From Candidatus Pelagisphaera phototrophica (lineage in GTDB: Bacteria > Verrucomicrobiota > Verrucomicrobiia > Opitutales > Opitutaceae), in contig NZ_CP076039.1 in the NCBI RefSeq assembly GCF_014529625.1, positions 2,976,001-3,040,000 of the forward strand: a DNA stretch of 64,000 nt. Reading direction: 5' to 3'. The notes below the pieces were generated by a model. The model did not search any database and was not told the DNA's origin. It was given only the letters and a program-made list of their open reading frames with translations. Below, in pieces: positions 51,201-59,005 of this stretch. Numbering within the stretch: position 1 is the stretch's first letter; each line of letters begins with the position of its first letter. The translations under genes were made by a program, and so were the position numbers.

Positions 51201-51964
51201 CAAATGAAGAAAATCCGGGCCAGTCAACCGCCGACGCCAGCGAGCAAGGATCCTCTCAACGACGCAGACCGGAAAACAATCAGCCGGGGCAACTACCCTC
51301 AGATCAACCAGGACAACAACCTGGATCCGGTCAACCCGGTCAAGAGCCCGGGCAGTCTCTCGCCCAGCAACCGACCGAAGGTCAAGGACAGCAGCCCGGG
51401 CAATCTCCTAGCGGCGAAGCAGGCGGACAGGGGCAACAGCAGGGCCAGCAACCGGGACAGTCTGGACAATCAGTCGCCCAACAACCCAATAGCGACCGAG
51501 GGCAGCAACCCGGTTCCCAAGGAGGCGGATCTCCCACTGTTGGCCGTGCCAGCGGCGATGGCGGTAGTGACATCGCTTCTGCCCTAGACGATTTTCTTAG
51601 CGAGTTTTCAAGTAATCCTGGAAACGAGTCTCCTCTCACTGGCAGAGGCTTCAACGACTGGGCCGAGCGGCTCCGTACGGTCGAGGAACTCGTGGATCAG
51701 CCGGATATTCGCCAGCGACTTTCTCAAGCTCGCGAAGAAGCGGAGCGTATCCGGGCGGAGTTTCGACGGCACGGATCGGAGCCAAAGTGGGGCGTCGTTA
51801 ATGATGGCATCATTGCTCCCCTCAACGACGCTCGTACTTGGGTAGCCCAGGAGCTCGCACGCTACGAAGATCCAAATGCCCTCCAGCCCATCGATCGCGA
51901 TCCCGTGCCGCGCGCCTATCAAGAATCCGTGAGAAAATACTATGAATCTCTTGGCGAGAAATAA
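48200..51964 (+). CDS. Giant DUF4175-like membrane protein with Q-rich coiled coil and P-G-Q tract
   Basis: A 1254-residue protein. Two or three membrane spans lie near the start (about 35-75 and 150-175). Beta-rich soluble repeats follow (about 190-500, with FELPALIQADANLDFPDYTQ). A long Glu/Gln/Arg-rich coiled coil spans about 510-960 (for example RREDINKRLQELQTAIAQ-like heptads). A low-complexity tract occupies about 1020-1125, mostly Q, P, G and S with repeated PGQ, and a helical tail ends the protein. This is the plan of DUF4175 proteins in other phyla. It is presumably a structural or scaffold element of the MoxR/BatA complex. The tandem PGQ codons are prone to length change. It overlaps BatA by ATGA. 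Confidence 0.75.
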   Translation: MKPKQKTLIEAIGSHADPRLKGETHEVAKRIRSTRLLKRQSRRWLIAFTIALALLVSAYLVSVLATLLIVGTLTIIVGTLFLNRSESNRTPLDYIAAAQAIESANPSLKQALSTAMEQGDYRRRPLNFLQGKLIDEILDHNTINSWQQVGVEDYKKSLFRNLAATLPIWALLVVAFLVEPKKTERLRVISSTASLTVSPGDTEAERGSTVVITARFKGESLPKDVELVTLFPDGNSTRNIMGQSLSDPVFVHSLRKVDSDLRYHVAFDGRDSEAYKIEIFELPALIQADANLDFPDYTQIPDRLVEDTRRISAVEGTHLTYSFTTNKPIELAKLVGRDGQEVLLEAANPESTRFETSLIVEDSLRMALELSDEKGRKNPFPPDIRIEALPNKKPELSIAFPRGDQRVSPIEEIALEAEARDDFGLLDYGLAFSIGTEPPVYLSSADKNTLDLDSDFEAILSLEEQSVAADDLLTWWAWADDYGPDGESRRSTSDLYFAEVRSLDEIFRENESGGVQGQQQQGNQGEELIETQRQITIALWKLKQRGLSDDSFIEDAEVINESQTEALQELEALKERLEEEKAKTAAELAGSLMENVLISLDTVIIDGVENPLDKAASNAQGATQALLRIQPKEFNVSRSRQAGGGGGGQSRNQRQLDQLDFRQEENRYETASQAQSLTSPEQKEQLQVLSKLSQLARRQEDINKRLQELQTAIAQAKDEEEREKIRRELKRLEEEQQQMLTDVDETRQRMDRLQSNENNREARQQLDQAREEMREIGESMRNEQISQALATGTRAQENLEDLKENFRNETSSQFTEQLREARKTARDLAENQRNISEALENLDQEGGPRLDNSEDREDIAERIAQQQERLDSLMRDLREVTEASEFSEQKLHRELYDLLREQSQSEIDDQLQTSFEMLSQGFVEQTQGMQPELQRSFDELQQNVEQAASSVLGDQATSLRFAQEELDSLSRDLQADNGEQEGARPGQEEGQKGYGLQNRDSNEENPGQSTADASEQGSSQRRRPENNQPGQLPSDQPGQQPGSGQPGQEPGQSLAQQPTEGQGQQPGQSPSGEAGGQGQQQGQQPGQSGQSVAQQPNSDRGQQPGSQGGGSPTVGRASGDGGSDIASALDDFLSEFSSNPGNESPLTGRGFNDWAERLRTVEELVDQPDIRQRLSQAREEAERIRAEFRRHGSEPKWGVVNDGIIAPLNDARTWVAQELARYEDPNALQPIDRDPVPRAYQESVRKYYESLGEK

Positions 51965-51997
51965 GCTCACGACCCCGCGGTCTGTCGATGAAGGTAG

Positions 51998-52018
51998 GGA
52001 GGACCGGCCCGGTCCTCC
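51998..52018. promoter_or_regulatory. Hairpin in the only long gap of the operon
   Basis: GGAGGACCGG (51998-52007) and CCGGTCCTCC (52009-52018) are perfect complements around one base, followed by a partly matching second arm (GGTCCTCCTTACC). No T-run follows. It may stabilise the upstream mRNA end, reduce read-through into the next gene or expose its start. All other junctions in the block are tight. Confidence 0.45.
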
Positions 52019-52075
52019 GCAAACGCCTAACCAACAGAAGGATCGTGCAGGTCCTCCTTACCCTCACGCATCCGC

Positions 52076-54466
52076 GTGCTCAACGTTATGATAGGAGCGA
52101 TCACCTTAAACGGAGATAGCTGGTGGTGGGTATCACTATTGGTAAGTATCGCTCTGCTTGGTTCTTCCTATTTCGCCTGGAAAAGCGAGGGCCGACTCAT
52201 CAAAGGGTACGCCCTTGGCTTGTCACTACGCGCTTTCGGAATTGTACTGCTACTCCTTTGCGTACTAGACCCCCATTGGGCCGGAGAGCGTCCCGCTAAA
52301 GGAGCCAACATCGTCGCGGTCGTCGCGGATAACAGCCAAGGCATGCAGCTAAGCGATATCGGGCAAGAAGAGAGCCGGGGGGGAATTCTAAAAGGAAGAC
52401 TGGCCGGAACAGAGGCCTCCTGGCTGAGCGAGCTAGGTGAAAACTTTCAAGCCCGATCCTATCGCTTCGACCGGGAGCTCAGACGCGTGACCGATTTTGC
52501 CAGTCTGGACTTCCGGGGAGATCGAAGCAATCTGGCCTATTCTCTCCAACAGCTAAAAGAGCGATTTGAGGGCCTACCCCTGGCGGGGATATTGCTGTTC
52601 ACCGATGGAGTCGCTACCGACTCCGCAGCGATCGATAGTATCAACCTGAGCACCCTTCCCCCAATCTATCCCGTAGTGGTCGGAGATTCGACCCCATTGC
52701 CTGACCTGAGCATCGAAAGAGTCGAGCTAAGGCAAACCGCTTTTGACGACGCCCCTATCTCGCTTAAAGCGATTGTATCCTCTGCTTCCCTACCCGCCCA
52801 GAATGTTTCCGTAAGCGTTACACCACTCGAAATCCGAGACGCGCTTCCCGCAGTCAACGACGAGTCCGATCTTCCACAACCCCAGTCCTTCCGCACCCAG
52901 GCTAGCGGATCGAACCACACCCTCGTTTTTGACTGGCGCCCGATTCGTACAGGTATTCAGTTTTACCGGCTCTCGACGAGCAACTTGAATTTGGGAGAAG
53001 AGGCTACTGAGGCGAACAACGAACGCATCGCCATGGTGGACGGGGGGCAAAAGGCCTTTCAGATTCTCTATGTCACCGGACGCCCTAACTGGGAATACAA
53101 GTTTCTCAACCGCGCCCTCTACAAAGATCCGCAGTTGCAGATGACCGGTTTGATCCGGGTCGCCCGTCGTGAGCCTAAGTTCGAATTCAAGGGCCGCTCT
53201 GGAGAGTCCAGCAATCCGCTCTATCGCGGCTTTGGACGCGACGAAGAAGAAACCGAAGACTATGACCAGCCGGTTCTCATACGAGTCAATGCACGCAATG
53301 AGAATGAACTCAGTGACGGATTTCCGAAAACGGCCGAAGAATTGTTCGAGTATGACGCCCTGATCATTGACGATCTCGAAGCCGAATTTTTCAGCTTCAA
53401 TCAGCAGACGCTGATCCGACGCTTTGTATCCGAACGAGGGGGTGGGCTCCTAGCACTCGGCGGAGCCGACGCTCTGGACCACGGGGGTTATGAAGAAACG
53501 CCGATTGCAGGAACCCTTCCCATTTACCTCGACCAGACTTTCAAACGAGCCTCAAGCGAGAACCTATCCTGGAAACTCACTCGCGAAGGCTGGGTCGAAC
53601 CGTGGACGAGAGTCCGACCATTGGAAAGGGACGAGCGAGCGCGACTCAATACCATGCCCCCCTTTCGCGTGTTGAATACGATTCCAAAGATCAAACCAGG
53701 AGCTCGCGTTCTCGCGGAGGTCGAAAACTTGCTGGGAGACCGATACCCGAGCCTTGTCGCGCACAACTTCGGAGCAGGCAAAGTCGCCTGCGTCGCCATC
53801 GGCGACATGTGGCGATGGGGGATGCGAGGTGAAAGCGAGCAAGAAGATCTGGCTCGACTTTGGCGGCAGATCGCCCGTTGGCTGGTCACAGACGTTCCCG
53901 AGATTGTAGAAATAGAGGCCAAAGAATCTTCGGAGGGCATTGTGCTCAATGTTGAAGCTCGAAACGACGACTACAAACCACTCGAGATCGGGCAGGCTCG
54001 AATCACCATCCAACGCGTGGATTTAACGGAAGAAGAGCTCACCACCTACAAGAGCTTTACCGAGGTCGATTTTTTCGCGGAACCGATTGCCGACTCTCCC
54101 GGACGGTTTACGACTACCTTCGCCTCACGGGACGAGGGGGCCTACATTGCGAGCGTCGAAGTTCTAGGACCCGAGGGCGAAGTAATAGGCATGGCCGAGA
54201 CGGGTTGGGTCAACGAACCTCTGGCAAATGAATATCGTGCTCTTTCACCCGACCGGTATTTACTCCAGCGTATTGCAACCCAAACAGGGGGTGAAGTACT
54301 CGATTGGAATGCCCTTGCTACTATCGGGGACAAACTATCCAAGCAACAAACGCCCATTACAGAAATCTGGTCGTATCCGTTATGGCACAACGGCTGGCTT
54401 TTCGCTGCTTCCCTTTGCTGCTTCTTAGCGGAGTGGGGATTGCGTCGAAAGAAGGGACTCGCATGA
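52076..54466 (+). CDS. Second vWA / glutamine-amidotransferase-like membrane protein of the block
   Basis: 796 residues from a GTG at 52076; an ATG four codons on (52088) is an alternative. It has two N-terminal membrane spans (about 12-60), a vWA-like domain with a weak MIDAS (VVADNSQGM, Ser and Asp partly kept), beta-sandwich repeats, then a class I amidotransferase-like segment (FVSERGGGLLALGGADALDH, about residues 445-470), with no obvious catalytic Cys. A C-terminal span (WLFAASLCCFLAEWGL) ends it. This composite is found in MoxR-linked operons of Verrucomicrobia and Planctomycetes, with function unknown. It ends in an ATGA overlap with the caspase-like gene. The gap before it is the only long one (about 110 bases). 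Confidence 0.8.
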   Translation: MLNVMIGAITLNGDSWWWVSLLVSIALLGSSYFAWKSEGRLIKGYALGLSLRAFGIVLLLLCVLDPHWAGERPAKGANIVAVVADNSQGMQLSDIGQEESRGGILKGRLAGTEASWLSELGENFQARSYRFDRELRRVTDFASLDFRGDRSNLAYSLQQLKERFEGLPLAGILLFTDGVATDSAAIDSINLSTLPPIYPVVVGDSTPLPDLSIERVELRQTAFDDAPISLKAIVSSASLPAQNVSVSVTPLEIRDALPAVNDESDLPQPQSFRTQASGSNHTLVFDWRPIRTGIQFYRLSTSNLNLGEEATEANNERIAMVDGGQKAFQILYVTGRPNWEYKFLNRALYKDPQLQMTGLIRVARREPKFEFKGRSGESSNPLYRGFGRDEEETEDYDQPVLIRVNARNENELSDGFPKTAEELFEYDALIIDDLEAEFFSFNQQTLIRRFVSERGGGLLALGGADALDHGGYEETPIAGTLPIYLDQTFKRASSENLSWKLTREGWVEPWTRVRPLERDERARLNTMPPFRVLNTIPKIKPGARVLAEVENLLGDRYPSLVAHNFGAGKVACVAIGDMWRWGMRGESEQEDLARLWRQIARWLVTDVPEIVEIEAKESSEGIVLNVEARNDDYKPLEIGQARITIQRVDLTEEELTTYKSFTEVDFFAEPIADSPGRFTTTFASRDEGAYIASVEVLGPEGEVIGMAETGWVNEPLANEYRALSPDRYLLQRIATQTGGEVLDWNALATIGDKLSKQQTPITEIWSYPLWHNGWLFAASLCCFLAEWGLRRKKGLA

Positions 54467-55428
54467 AGACTTTTCTCATAGCCTCTGCCCTTCTCTTCTC
54501 GAGCCTATCTTGGGCTGAAACGAAGGAAACCGAACATGAGCTCCTTCTCATTGTGGGGGCTCCTGGAGAAGAACGTTTCGCCAATGGTTTTCGGTCGGCA
54601 GCAAGCGCCTGGGAAAAGGCGGCCGCGTCGACAAATGCCAGCATTACGATCGTGGGCCTGGAAGCGTCTGATAAAGTAGATCGAACACTCATAGAGGAAT
54701 GGGTAACGAATTTGAAGAACGATAGCACCATACCCGCCTGGATAGTCTACATCGGCCATGGAACCCATACCCAGAAAAGCACGTTGCTCAATCTACGGGG
54801 TCCCGATCTGAGCGCTGTGGTGCTGTGCGAATGGCTTGACCCTCTCGAACGCACTCTGATTTTCGTCCATGGCGGTTCGGCATCCGCCCCATTCATCAAT
54901 CGCCTTTCCAAGCCCAACCGTATCCTCATGACCGCTACACGGAGCGGCACAGAGCTTAACTACGCTCGTTTTGGAGAACGCTTTGCCACCGTGATCTCGT
55001 CACGGGAAGGCGACGCCAATCAAGATGGACAGGTTTCCCTCCTAGAAGCCTTCGTGTCCGCTGCCCAATCTGTGGAACAGTTTTATGAAGACGAAGGCCG
55101 ACTCGCCTCCGAGCACGCACTCATTGACGACAATGGAGATTCAGTCGGCACTCCGGCTGACTGGTTCCGTGGAGAACGGCTGATCAAACAACCGGAGGGA
55201 GACACTATTCCCGACGGATTTCGCTCGCGCCAAATCGCCTTCATCGCTTCCGAGCAAGAACGACTTCTTACCCCGGATCAGCGATTCGCCCGCGACCGTT
55301 TGGAGGCGGAACTCGAAACCCTTCGAGCTAAGAAGGAGGAGCTAGACGAGAGCGAATACTACGATGCGCTCGAAAAGATACTTCTCGAACTCGGTGAAAT
55401 CTACCTCCTCGTCAAGAACGAGTCTTAA
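54463..55428 (+). CDS. Caspase-fold-like protein lacking a catalytic cysteine
   Basis: A 321-residue protein (ATG 54463, overlapping the previous TGA) with a signal peptide (KTFLIASALLFSSLSWAE). The fold resembles C13/caspase-type peptidases: the His loop YIGHGTHTQKST, NLRGPDLSAVVLCEWLDPLE and the place of the catalytic Cys, which reads VHGGSASAPF instead of a Cys-containing loop. Then ATRSGTELNYARFGERFA and GDANQDGQVSLLEAFVSAAQ, an EF-hand-like Asp loop, and NDGD-like DDNGDSVGTPADWF. It may be a scaffold or binding protein, since the His is kept but the nucleophile is missing. It ends the eight-gene block. Confidence 0.75.
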   Translation: MKTFLIASALLFSSLSWAETKETEHELLLIVGAPGEERFANGFRSAASAWEKAAASTNASITIVGLEASDKVDRTLIEEWVTNLKNDSTIPAWIVYIGHGTHTQKSTLLNLRGPDLSAVVLCEWLDPLERTLIFVHGGSASAPFINRLSKPNRILMTATRSGTELNYARFGERFATVISSREGDANQDGQVSLLEAFVSAAQSVEQFYEDEGRLASEHALIDDNGDSVGTPADWFRGERLIKQPEGDTIPDGFRSRQIAFIASEQERLLTPDQRFARDRLEAELETLRAKKEELDESEYYDALEKILLELGEIYLLVKNES

Positions 55429-56091
55429 GGCAAAAGGACGACACTTCCCTTTAACCCACTTCTAATTAAATCGATCAATTCAAACCTTTGAAATGAATAT
55501 GTTGCAAACCGGTAAGAAAAGTTCATCGAGCTAAATCAGTTCGTTGAACCTTTCGAAGCGTTTGAAAGAGTTCGAGGACGCAGCGATGGATGAGCTCTAC
55601 CTGCTAACAAGCGATTAGGTCCGATCTAAAAGAATCAGGAGCTTTTATAGCGACCTGATGGATGTAATCGAGTCAAAATTCACGACCTTCCTCAATAAGA
55701 ACGCCACTCATTCTGGTCAACTCGCCAAGCCAGAAAAAGCCGTAAACTGGCAAGCCTTCGTTACGAGCTAATAGGAATAAAAAAATTATACAACTATCAT
55801 GGTCTATTCAAACAAATCCAATGATTCGGCGTATACAATTCGCTACAGCAGCTCTTGTATAATCTCAGCGCTCGTAATCGCTGAGATTGAAGCGAGAGAA
55901 GATATACCTGAAAGCACAATGAACAAAGTGCTAGAGTGGCTAACCCAAGCACCATAAAAAATGCGATAAATCGCCGATTTAGGCAGCTAGTCGTATCACC
56001 CAGCACCATTAAACAAGAAATCCGAATTGACGTTCAATCATGAAAGTGCCACATCGCCTGCATTCTACCCAAACGCGCTTTATCAAAAACA
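55429..56091. other. Intergenic stretch with small ORFs and gene remnants
   Basis: About 660 bases between the operon and the BI-1 gene. A reading frame from about 55534 to 55771 is protein-like (LNLSKRLKEFEDAAMDELYL, then DLMDVIESKFTTFLNKNATH) but is cut by a TAG at 55616, so it may be a broken small gene. A separate 52-codon ORF lies at 55799-55957. The remainder shows no clear feature. Confidence 0.35.
55799..55957 (+). CDS. Possible 52-residue protein
   Basis: Starts at the ATG at 55799 and encodes MVYSNKSNDSAYTIRYSS then CIISALVIAEIEAREDIP and a C-terminal VLEWLTQ. It is a compact alpha/beta-like composition with no recognised family. No strong RBS precedes it, and the region around it looks decayed, so it could also be chance. 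Small size and neighbouring short frame would also suit a degraded toxin-antitoxin pair; there is no motif to show it. Confidence 0.25.
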   Translation: MVYSNKSNDSAYTIRYSSSCIISALVIAEIEAREDIPESTMNKVLEWLTQAP

Positions 56092-56826
56092 ATGAGAACA
56101 TCTAATCCTGCACTTAACGACAAGGTATTCGATCTAGGACGCTCCACTGGGAACGTCATGACTATCAACGGAACGGTGAACCGTACGGGTATTCTACTTT
56201 GCTTGCTCATGTTCACGGCCATTTTCAGCTGGGACCGTGCTTACAGCGCCGTGGATCCGGGAGAGCTCTACCCATGGCTCATTGGAAGCGGTATCGCAGG
56301 GTTCGTCGTGGCTCTTATAACAGTTTTTAAAAAGACCGCTGCTCCGATTACCGCTCCGATCTACGCGGCGATAGAGGGCATTCTCCTCGGCATATTGTCC
56401 GCCTTTTACGAGATGCAGTTTCCTGGGCTCGTTTTCCAAGCAATCCTTCTGACTTTTGGAACGCTCTTTGCCCTGCTGATGGCCTACCGCTCTGGGGTCA
56501 TAAAGGCGACCGAGAATTTTAAGCTCGGCGTTTTCGCCGCTACTGGAGGCATCGCTCTCATCTACCTCACTACCTTCATACTTAGCTTCTTCGGAGTATC
56601 CATCCCCTACATTCATGGAAGCGGCACCATTGGAATCTTGTTCAGTCTCTTCGTCGTTGTGATCGCTGCCCTCAATCTGGTGCTCGACTTCGACTTTATC
56701 GAAAGAGGGGCCGAACGAGGAGCACCCAAATACATGGAATGGTATGCTGCCTTCGGCCTGCTTGTAACCCTCATCTGGCTCTACATGGAAATGCTCCGGC
56801 TTCTTTCAAAACTGAGGAGTCGGTAG
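56092..56826 (+). CDS. BI-1/YccA-family (Bax inhibitor-1 like) membrane protein
   Basis: A 244-residue integral membrane protein with seven predicted spans. The YccA-type N-terminus has MTINGTVNRTGILLCLLM. Later landmarks are AAIEGILLGILSAFYEMQFP (helix with conserved Glu), TFGTLFALLMAYRSGVI and LVLDFDFIERGAERGAPKY with MEWYAAFGLLVTLIWLYMEM. The family forms proton/Ca-linked channels or interacts with the FtsH protease. The paired Asp residues that act as the pH-sensing site are at DFDF. Length and spans are normal. It stands alone with about 170 bases to the converging sco gene, where a dispersed repeat lies. Confidence 0.9.
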   Translation: MRTSNPALNDKVFDLGRSTGNVMTINGTVNRTGILLCLLMFTAIFSWDRAYSAVDPGELYPWLIGSGIAGFVVALITVFKKTAAPITAPIYAAIEGILLGILSAFYEMQFPGLVFQAILLTFGTLFALLMAYRSGVIKATENFKLGVFAATGGIALIYLTTFILSFFGVSIPYIHGSGTIGILFSLFVVVIAALNLVLDFDFIERGAERGAPKYMEWYAAFGLLVTLIWLYMEMLRLLSKLRSR

Positions 56827-56923
56827 GGATCCGGAAAGCGGGATTCAACCGTTCACAGCTCAAGCCCCTAAGTATTTAAAGGTAAAAGGGCGTTATCCGA
56901 TTGCACAAATTTTTGACCCTTTA

Positions 56924-56954
56924 ATGGCCGCTCGGAGACCGCCCGCTACCAAAG
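56924..56954 (-). repeat. Dispersed intergenic repeat, copy 4
   Basis: The minus strand reads CTTTGGTAGCGGGCGGTCTC, ending GAGCGGCCAT, matching 16106-16136 at most positions. The gene ends of the BI-1 gene and the converging SCO gene lie either side. Only one arm of the palindrome is apparent. Confidence 0.55.
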
Positions 56955-56993
56955 ACAGCCGAGGTGTTGAACCGAATGGAACTCAGAAAACAC

Positions 56994-57902
56994 TTACCTC
57001 AAAATCTCCAGGAACTCTTCAGGAGTCCAGGCGCTTTTGTCGGAGCGTTTGGCGATCGCGCCGTCTTCGTCGATCAAGACGGTGGCCAGGCTGTGCATGA
57101 TGGTATCCACCTTGGCGGTAGAGGTGACACCATGAGACTTGACTAGATCGCGAACCGCCGACTTCGGGCCGGTGACAAACTTGAAATTGCTTCCATCGAT
57201 TCCGTAGGCCTCCGCGTATTGTCGGAGTACTCCGGGCGTATCGTATTGCGGGTCCAATGTGATGGAGACAAAATTTACGTCTAACTCGGAAGCCTGGGCA
57301 AGCTTCTGCAATTGCGCCATTTTTGAGGTCGTTAGCGGGCACATGTTTGCATCTGTGCAGCGGGTAAAAATGAAATTCAGCATGAGGGGCCTACCGGAAA
57401 ACTGGTCGTTGGTAACGACTTCGCCAAACTGGTCGAGCAATGCGAAGTCGGGCGATACGTCCCCTTCCCCATAGTGGTAGCCCGAAGGAAGCGCTTTGGC
57501 CTGCTCCTGCAATCGCTGATTGACGTGCTTCAAGTCATTCGAAACCTGTTCGTCGAGCGGCCAGATCTTGATTAACTGAAAAGCTCCGTTTTCATCTCGA
57601 ACGAGCCGAGCTCGGATTTTCTGTTCAACTTTGGCATTTTTCAAATCACCGGCGGACACTTCGAACTTCATCGTCATCGCTGGCATCAATTCAGGTATTT
57701 TTTCATGAGCCACTTCCAGCAAACCCGCCGCCTCATCCACCGCGGTAATCGTGCCAATCAGCAGATGGCCTTCGGTGTCCCCCTCCCCCAAGAATTCCTC
57801 CTTTGGGTTGCAAGCCGCCAAGATCCCAAAGACGAGTACCCAGACCGAGCTCTGCTTAAAACGCTTATTCACCCAACTAATATTTTTCAGTTTCACCTGC
57901 AT
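56994..57902 (-). CDS. SCO1/SenC-family copper chaperone with CusF-like domain
   Basis: A 302-residue lipoprotein. The leader KRFKQSSVWVLVFGILAAC has lipobox LAAC. Residues about 45-110 form a CusF-type copper-binding domain (VAHEKIPELMPAMTMKF: Met and His positions as in CusF). Residues about 140-302 form a SCO thioredoxin-fold domain (TRCTDANMCPLTTSKMAQ, a C-x5-C copper site; ITLDPQYDTPGVLRQYAEA; late conserved His in DTIMHSLATVLID). SCO proteins deliver copper to CuA of cytochrome c oxidase. The start at 57902 is the last Met before the leader. It is divergent from ctaA, and the common 50-base gap probably holds both promoters. Confidence 0.9.
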   Translation of the reverse strand: MQVKLKNISWVNKRFKQSSVWVLVFGILAACNPKEEFLGEGDTEGHLLIGTITAVDEAAGLLEVAHEKIPELMPAMTMKFEVSAGDLKNAKVEQKIRARLVRDENGAFQLIKIWPLDEQVSNDLKHVNQRLQEQAKALPSGYHYGEGDVSPDFALLDQFGEVVTNDQFSGRPLMLNFIFTRCTDANMCPLTTSKMAQLQKLAQASELDVNFVSITLDPQYDTPGVLRQYAEAYGIDGSNFKFVTGPKSAVRDLVKSHGVTSTAKVDTIMHSLATVLIDEDGAIAKRSDKSAWTPEEFLEILR

Positions 57903-57955
57903 TGTCTGGAAATCGTTTAAACTATCGCTACTCACCTAATGCAATCAACTTTCCG

Positions 57956-59005
57956 ATGAAATCAAAACCAGAAGCGTTCGATTATACTGCATACAAGCCA
58001 TTCTTATTTTGGTTTGGATTCTGCGCACTCATTTGGATCACCTTCCTCCTTTACGCAGGTGGTTTCACTACCAGTATTCGGGCGGGGATGGCCTTTCTCG
58101 ACTGGCCGCTTTCCAACGGCTCGATCAATCCCGAAGGCTGGCTGGAGAATGAAGATATGATGGCGGAGCATAGCCACCGCCTCCTAGGGGCGGTCATGGG
58201 ACTCCTTTCCGTTGCTCTTTGCGTCACCGCGTACGCGCAGAAAGCGAGCCCACGGATCCGAAAGCTAGGAATCTGGCTGGTCATACTCGTCGTGACCCAA
58301 GGACTGCTCGGAGGTCTCCGCGTAAAGCTCGATGCACTCAATCTCGATATCGATCACAACTTGTACGCCCAGACCTTCGCCGTCGCCCACGGCACTCTGG
58401 CCCAAATTTTTCTCTGTCTGCTTGTCGCCTTCACCGTGATTAACAGCAAGTCCTGGATCCAGCGAAAGGCAGGATTTACCGTAGCCCCCTCCAGCAGCGT
58501 AGGTCTCTTTGGCCTGATTGCCTGCCTTACAATCATACTCCAGCTGATAATCGGAGCGGTGATGCGACACAGCTATGCCGGACTAGCGATCACGAGCTTT
58601 CCCTACAGTCATCCCGACGGCTACTGGATCCCTCCCGCATTTAATTTCAAGGTCGCCATCCATTTCGCCCACAGAGTCGGCGGCATAGTGGTAAGTATTG
58701 CGATTATCGCGTTCACGATGAAGATTTGGCGGGAATCGCAGAGCCGCAAAGCTTTAGGTAAGTCAGCGATCACCCTAATCGCCCTCCTAGGAATCCAAAT
58801 TTACCTGGGAGCCATGATTATTTGGACAGTGCGAAATCCCCACGTAGCGACTTTTCACATGCTAAATGGAGCCTTTCTTCTCTCGATTTGTTGGATGATG
58901 ACTTTACGAAGCTTGAAATTTCGATTGGAAGCCCCACACCTTTCCCAACGCGCACCCGAAACGGACGCTCCGCTCGGCGAATTGGAAAAAACTGGTCACG
59001 CATGA
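57956..59005 (+). CDS. ctaA: Heme A synthase
   Basis: A 349-residue membrane protein of the COX15/CtaA family, which converts heme O to heme A by hydroxylating the C8 methyl. Eight spans, with heme-ligating His in AEHSHRLLGAVMG, GLAITSFPYSHPDG, HFAHRVGGIVVS and TFHMLNGAFLLS. The substrate-side SGLRVKLDAL-like loop (GLLGGLRVKLDALNLD) is present. The frame opens further upstream, but the ATG at 57956 directly leads into the first span. It overlaps the ctaB start by ATGA at its end. No frameshift or loss of key His is apparent. Confidence 0.92.
   Translation: MKSKPEAFDYTAYKPFLFWFGFCALIWITFLLYAGGFTTSIRAGMAFLDWPLSNGSINPEGWLENEDMMAEHSHRLLGAVMGLLSVALCVTAYAQKASPRIRKLGIWLVILVVTQGLLGGLRVKLDALNLDIDHNLYAQTFAVAHGTLAQIFLCLLVAFTVINSKSWIQRKAGFTVAPSSSVGLFGLIACLTIILQLIIGAVMRHSYAGLAITSFPYSHPDGYWIPPAFNFKVAIHFAHRVGGIVVSIAIIAFTMKIWRESQSRKALGKSAITLIALLGIQIYLGAMIIWTVRNPHVATFHMLNGAFLLSICWMMTLRSLKFRLEAPHLSQRAPETDAPLGELEKTGHA

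Noticed and set aside
51270..51570. Possible CRISPR-like or tandem DNA repeat
   Set aside because: The periodicity comes from codons for a low-complexity protein tract; there are no equal repeats with unique spacers.
51081..51587. 168-codon plus-strand frame inside the giant coiled-coil gene
   Set aside because: A frame-shifted reading of the P-G-Q tract; the repeated codons keep several frames open.
56194..56616. 140-codon minus-strand frame
   Set aside because: Antisense to the BI-1 gene, and polar without pattern.
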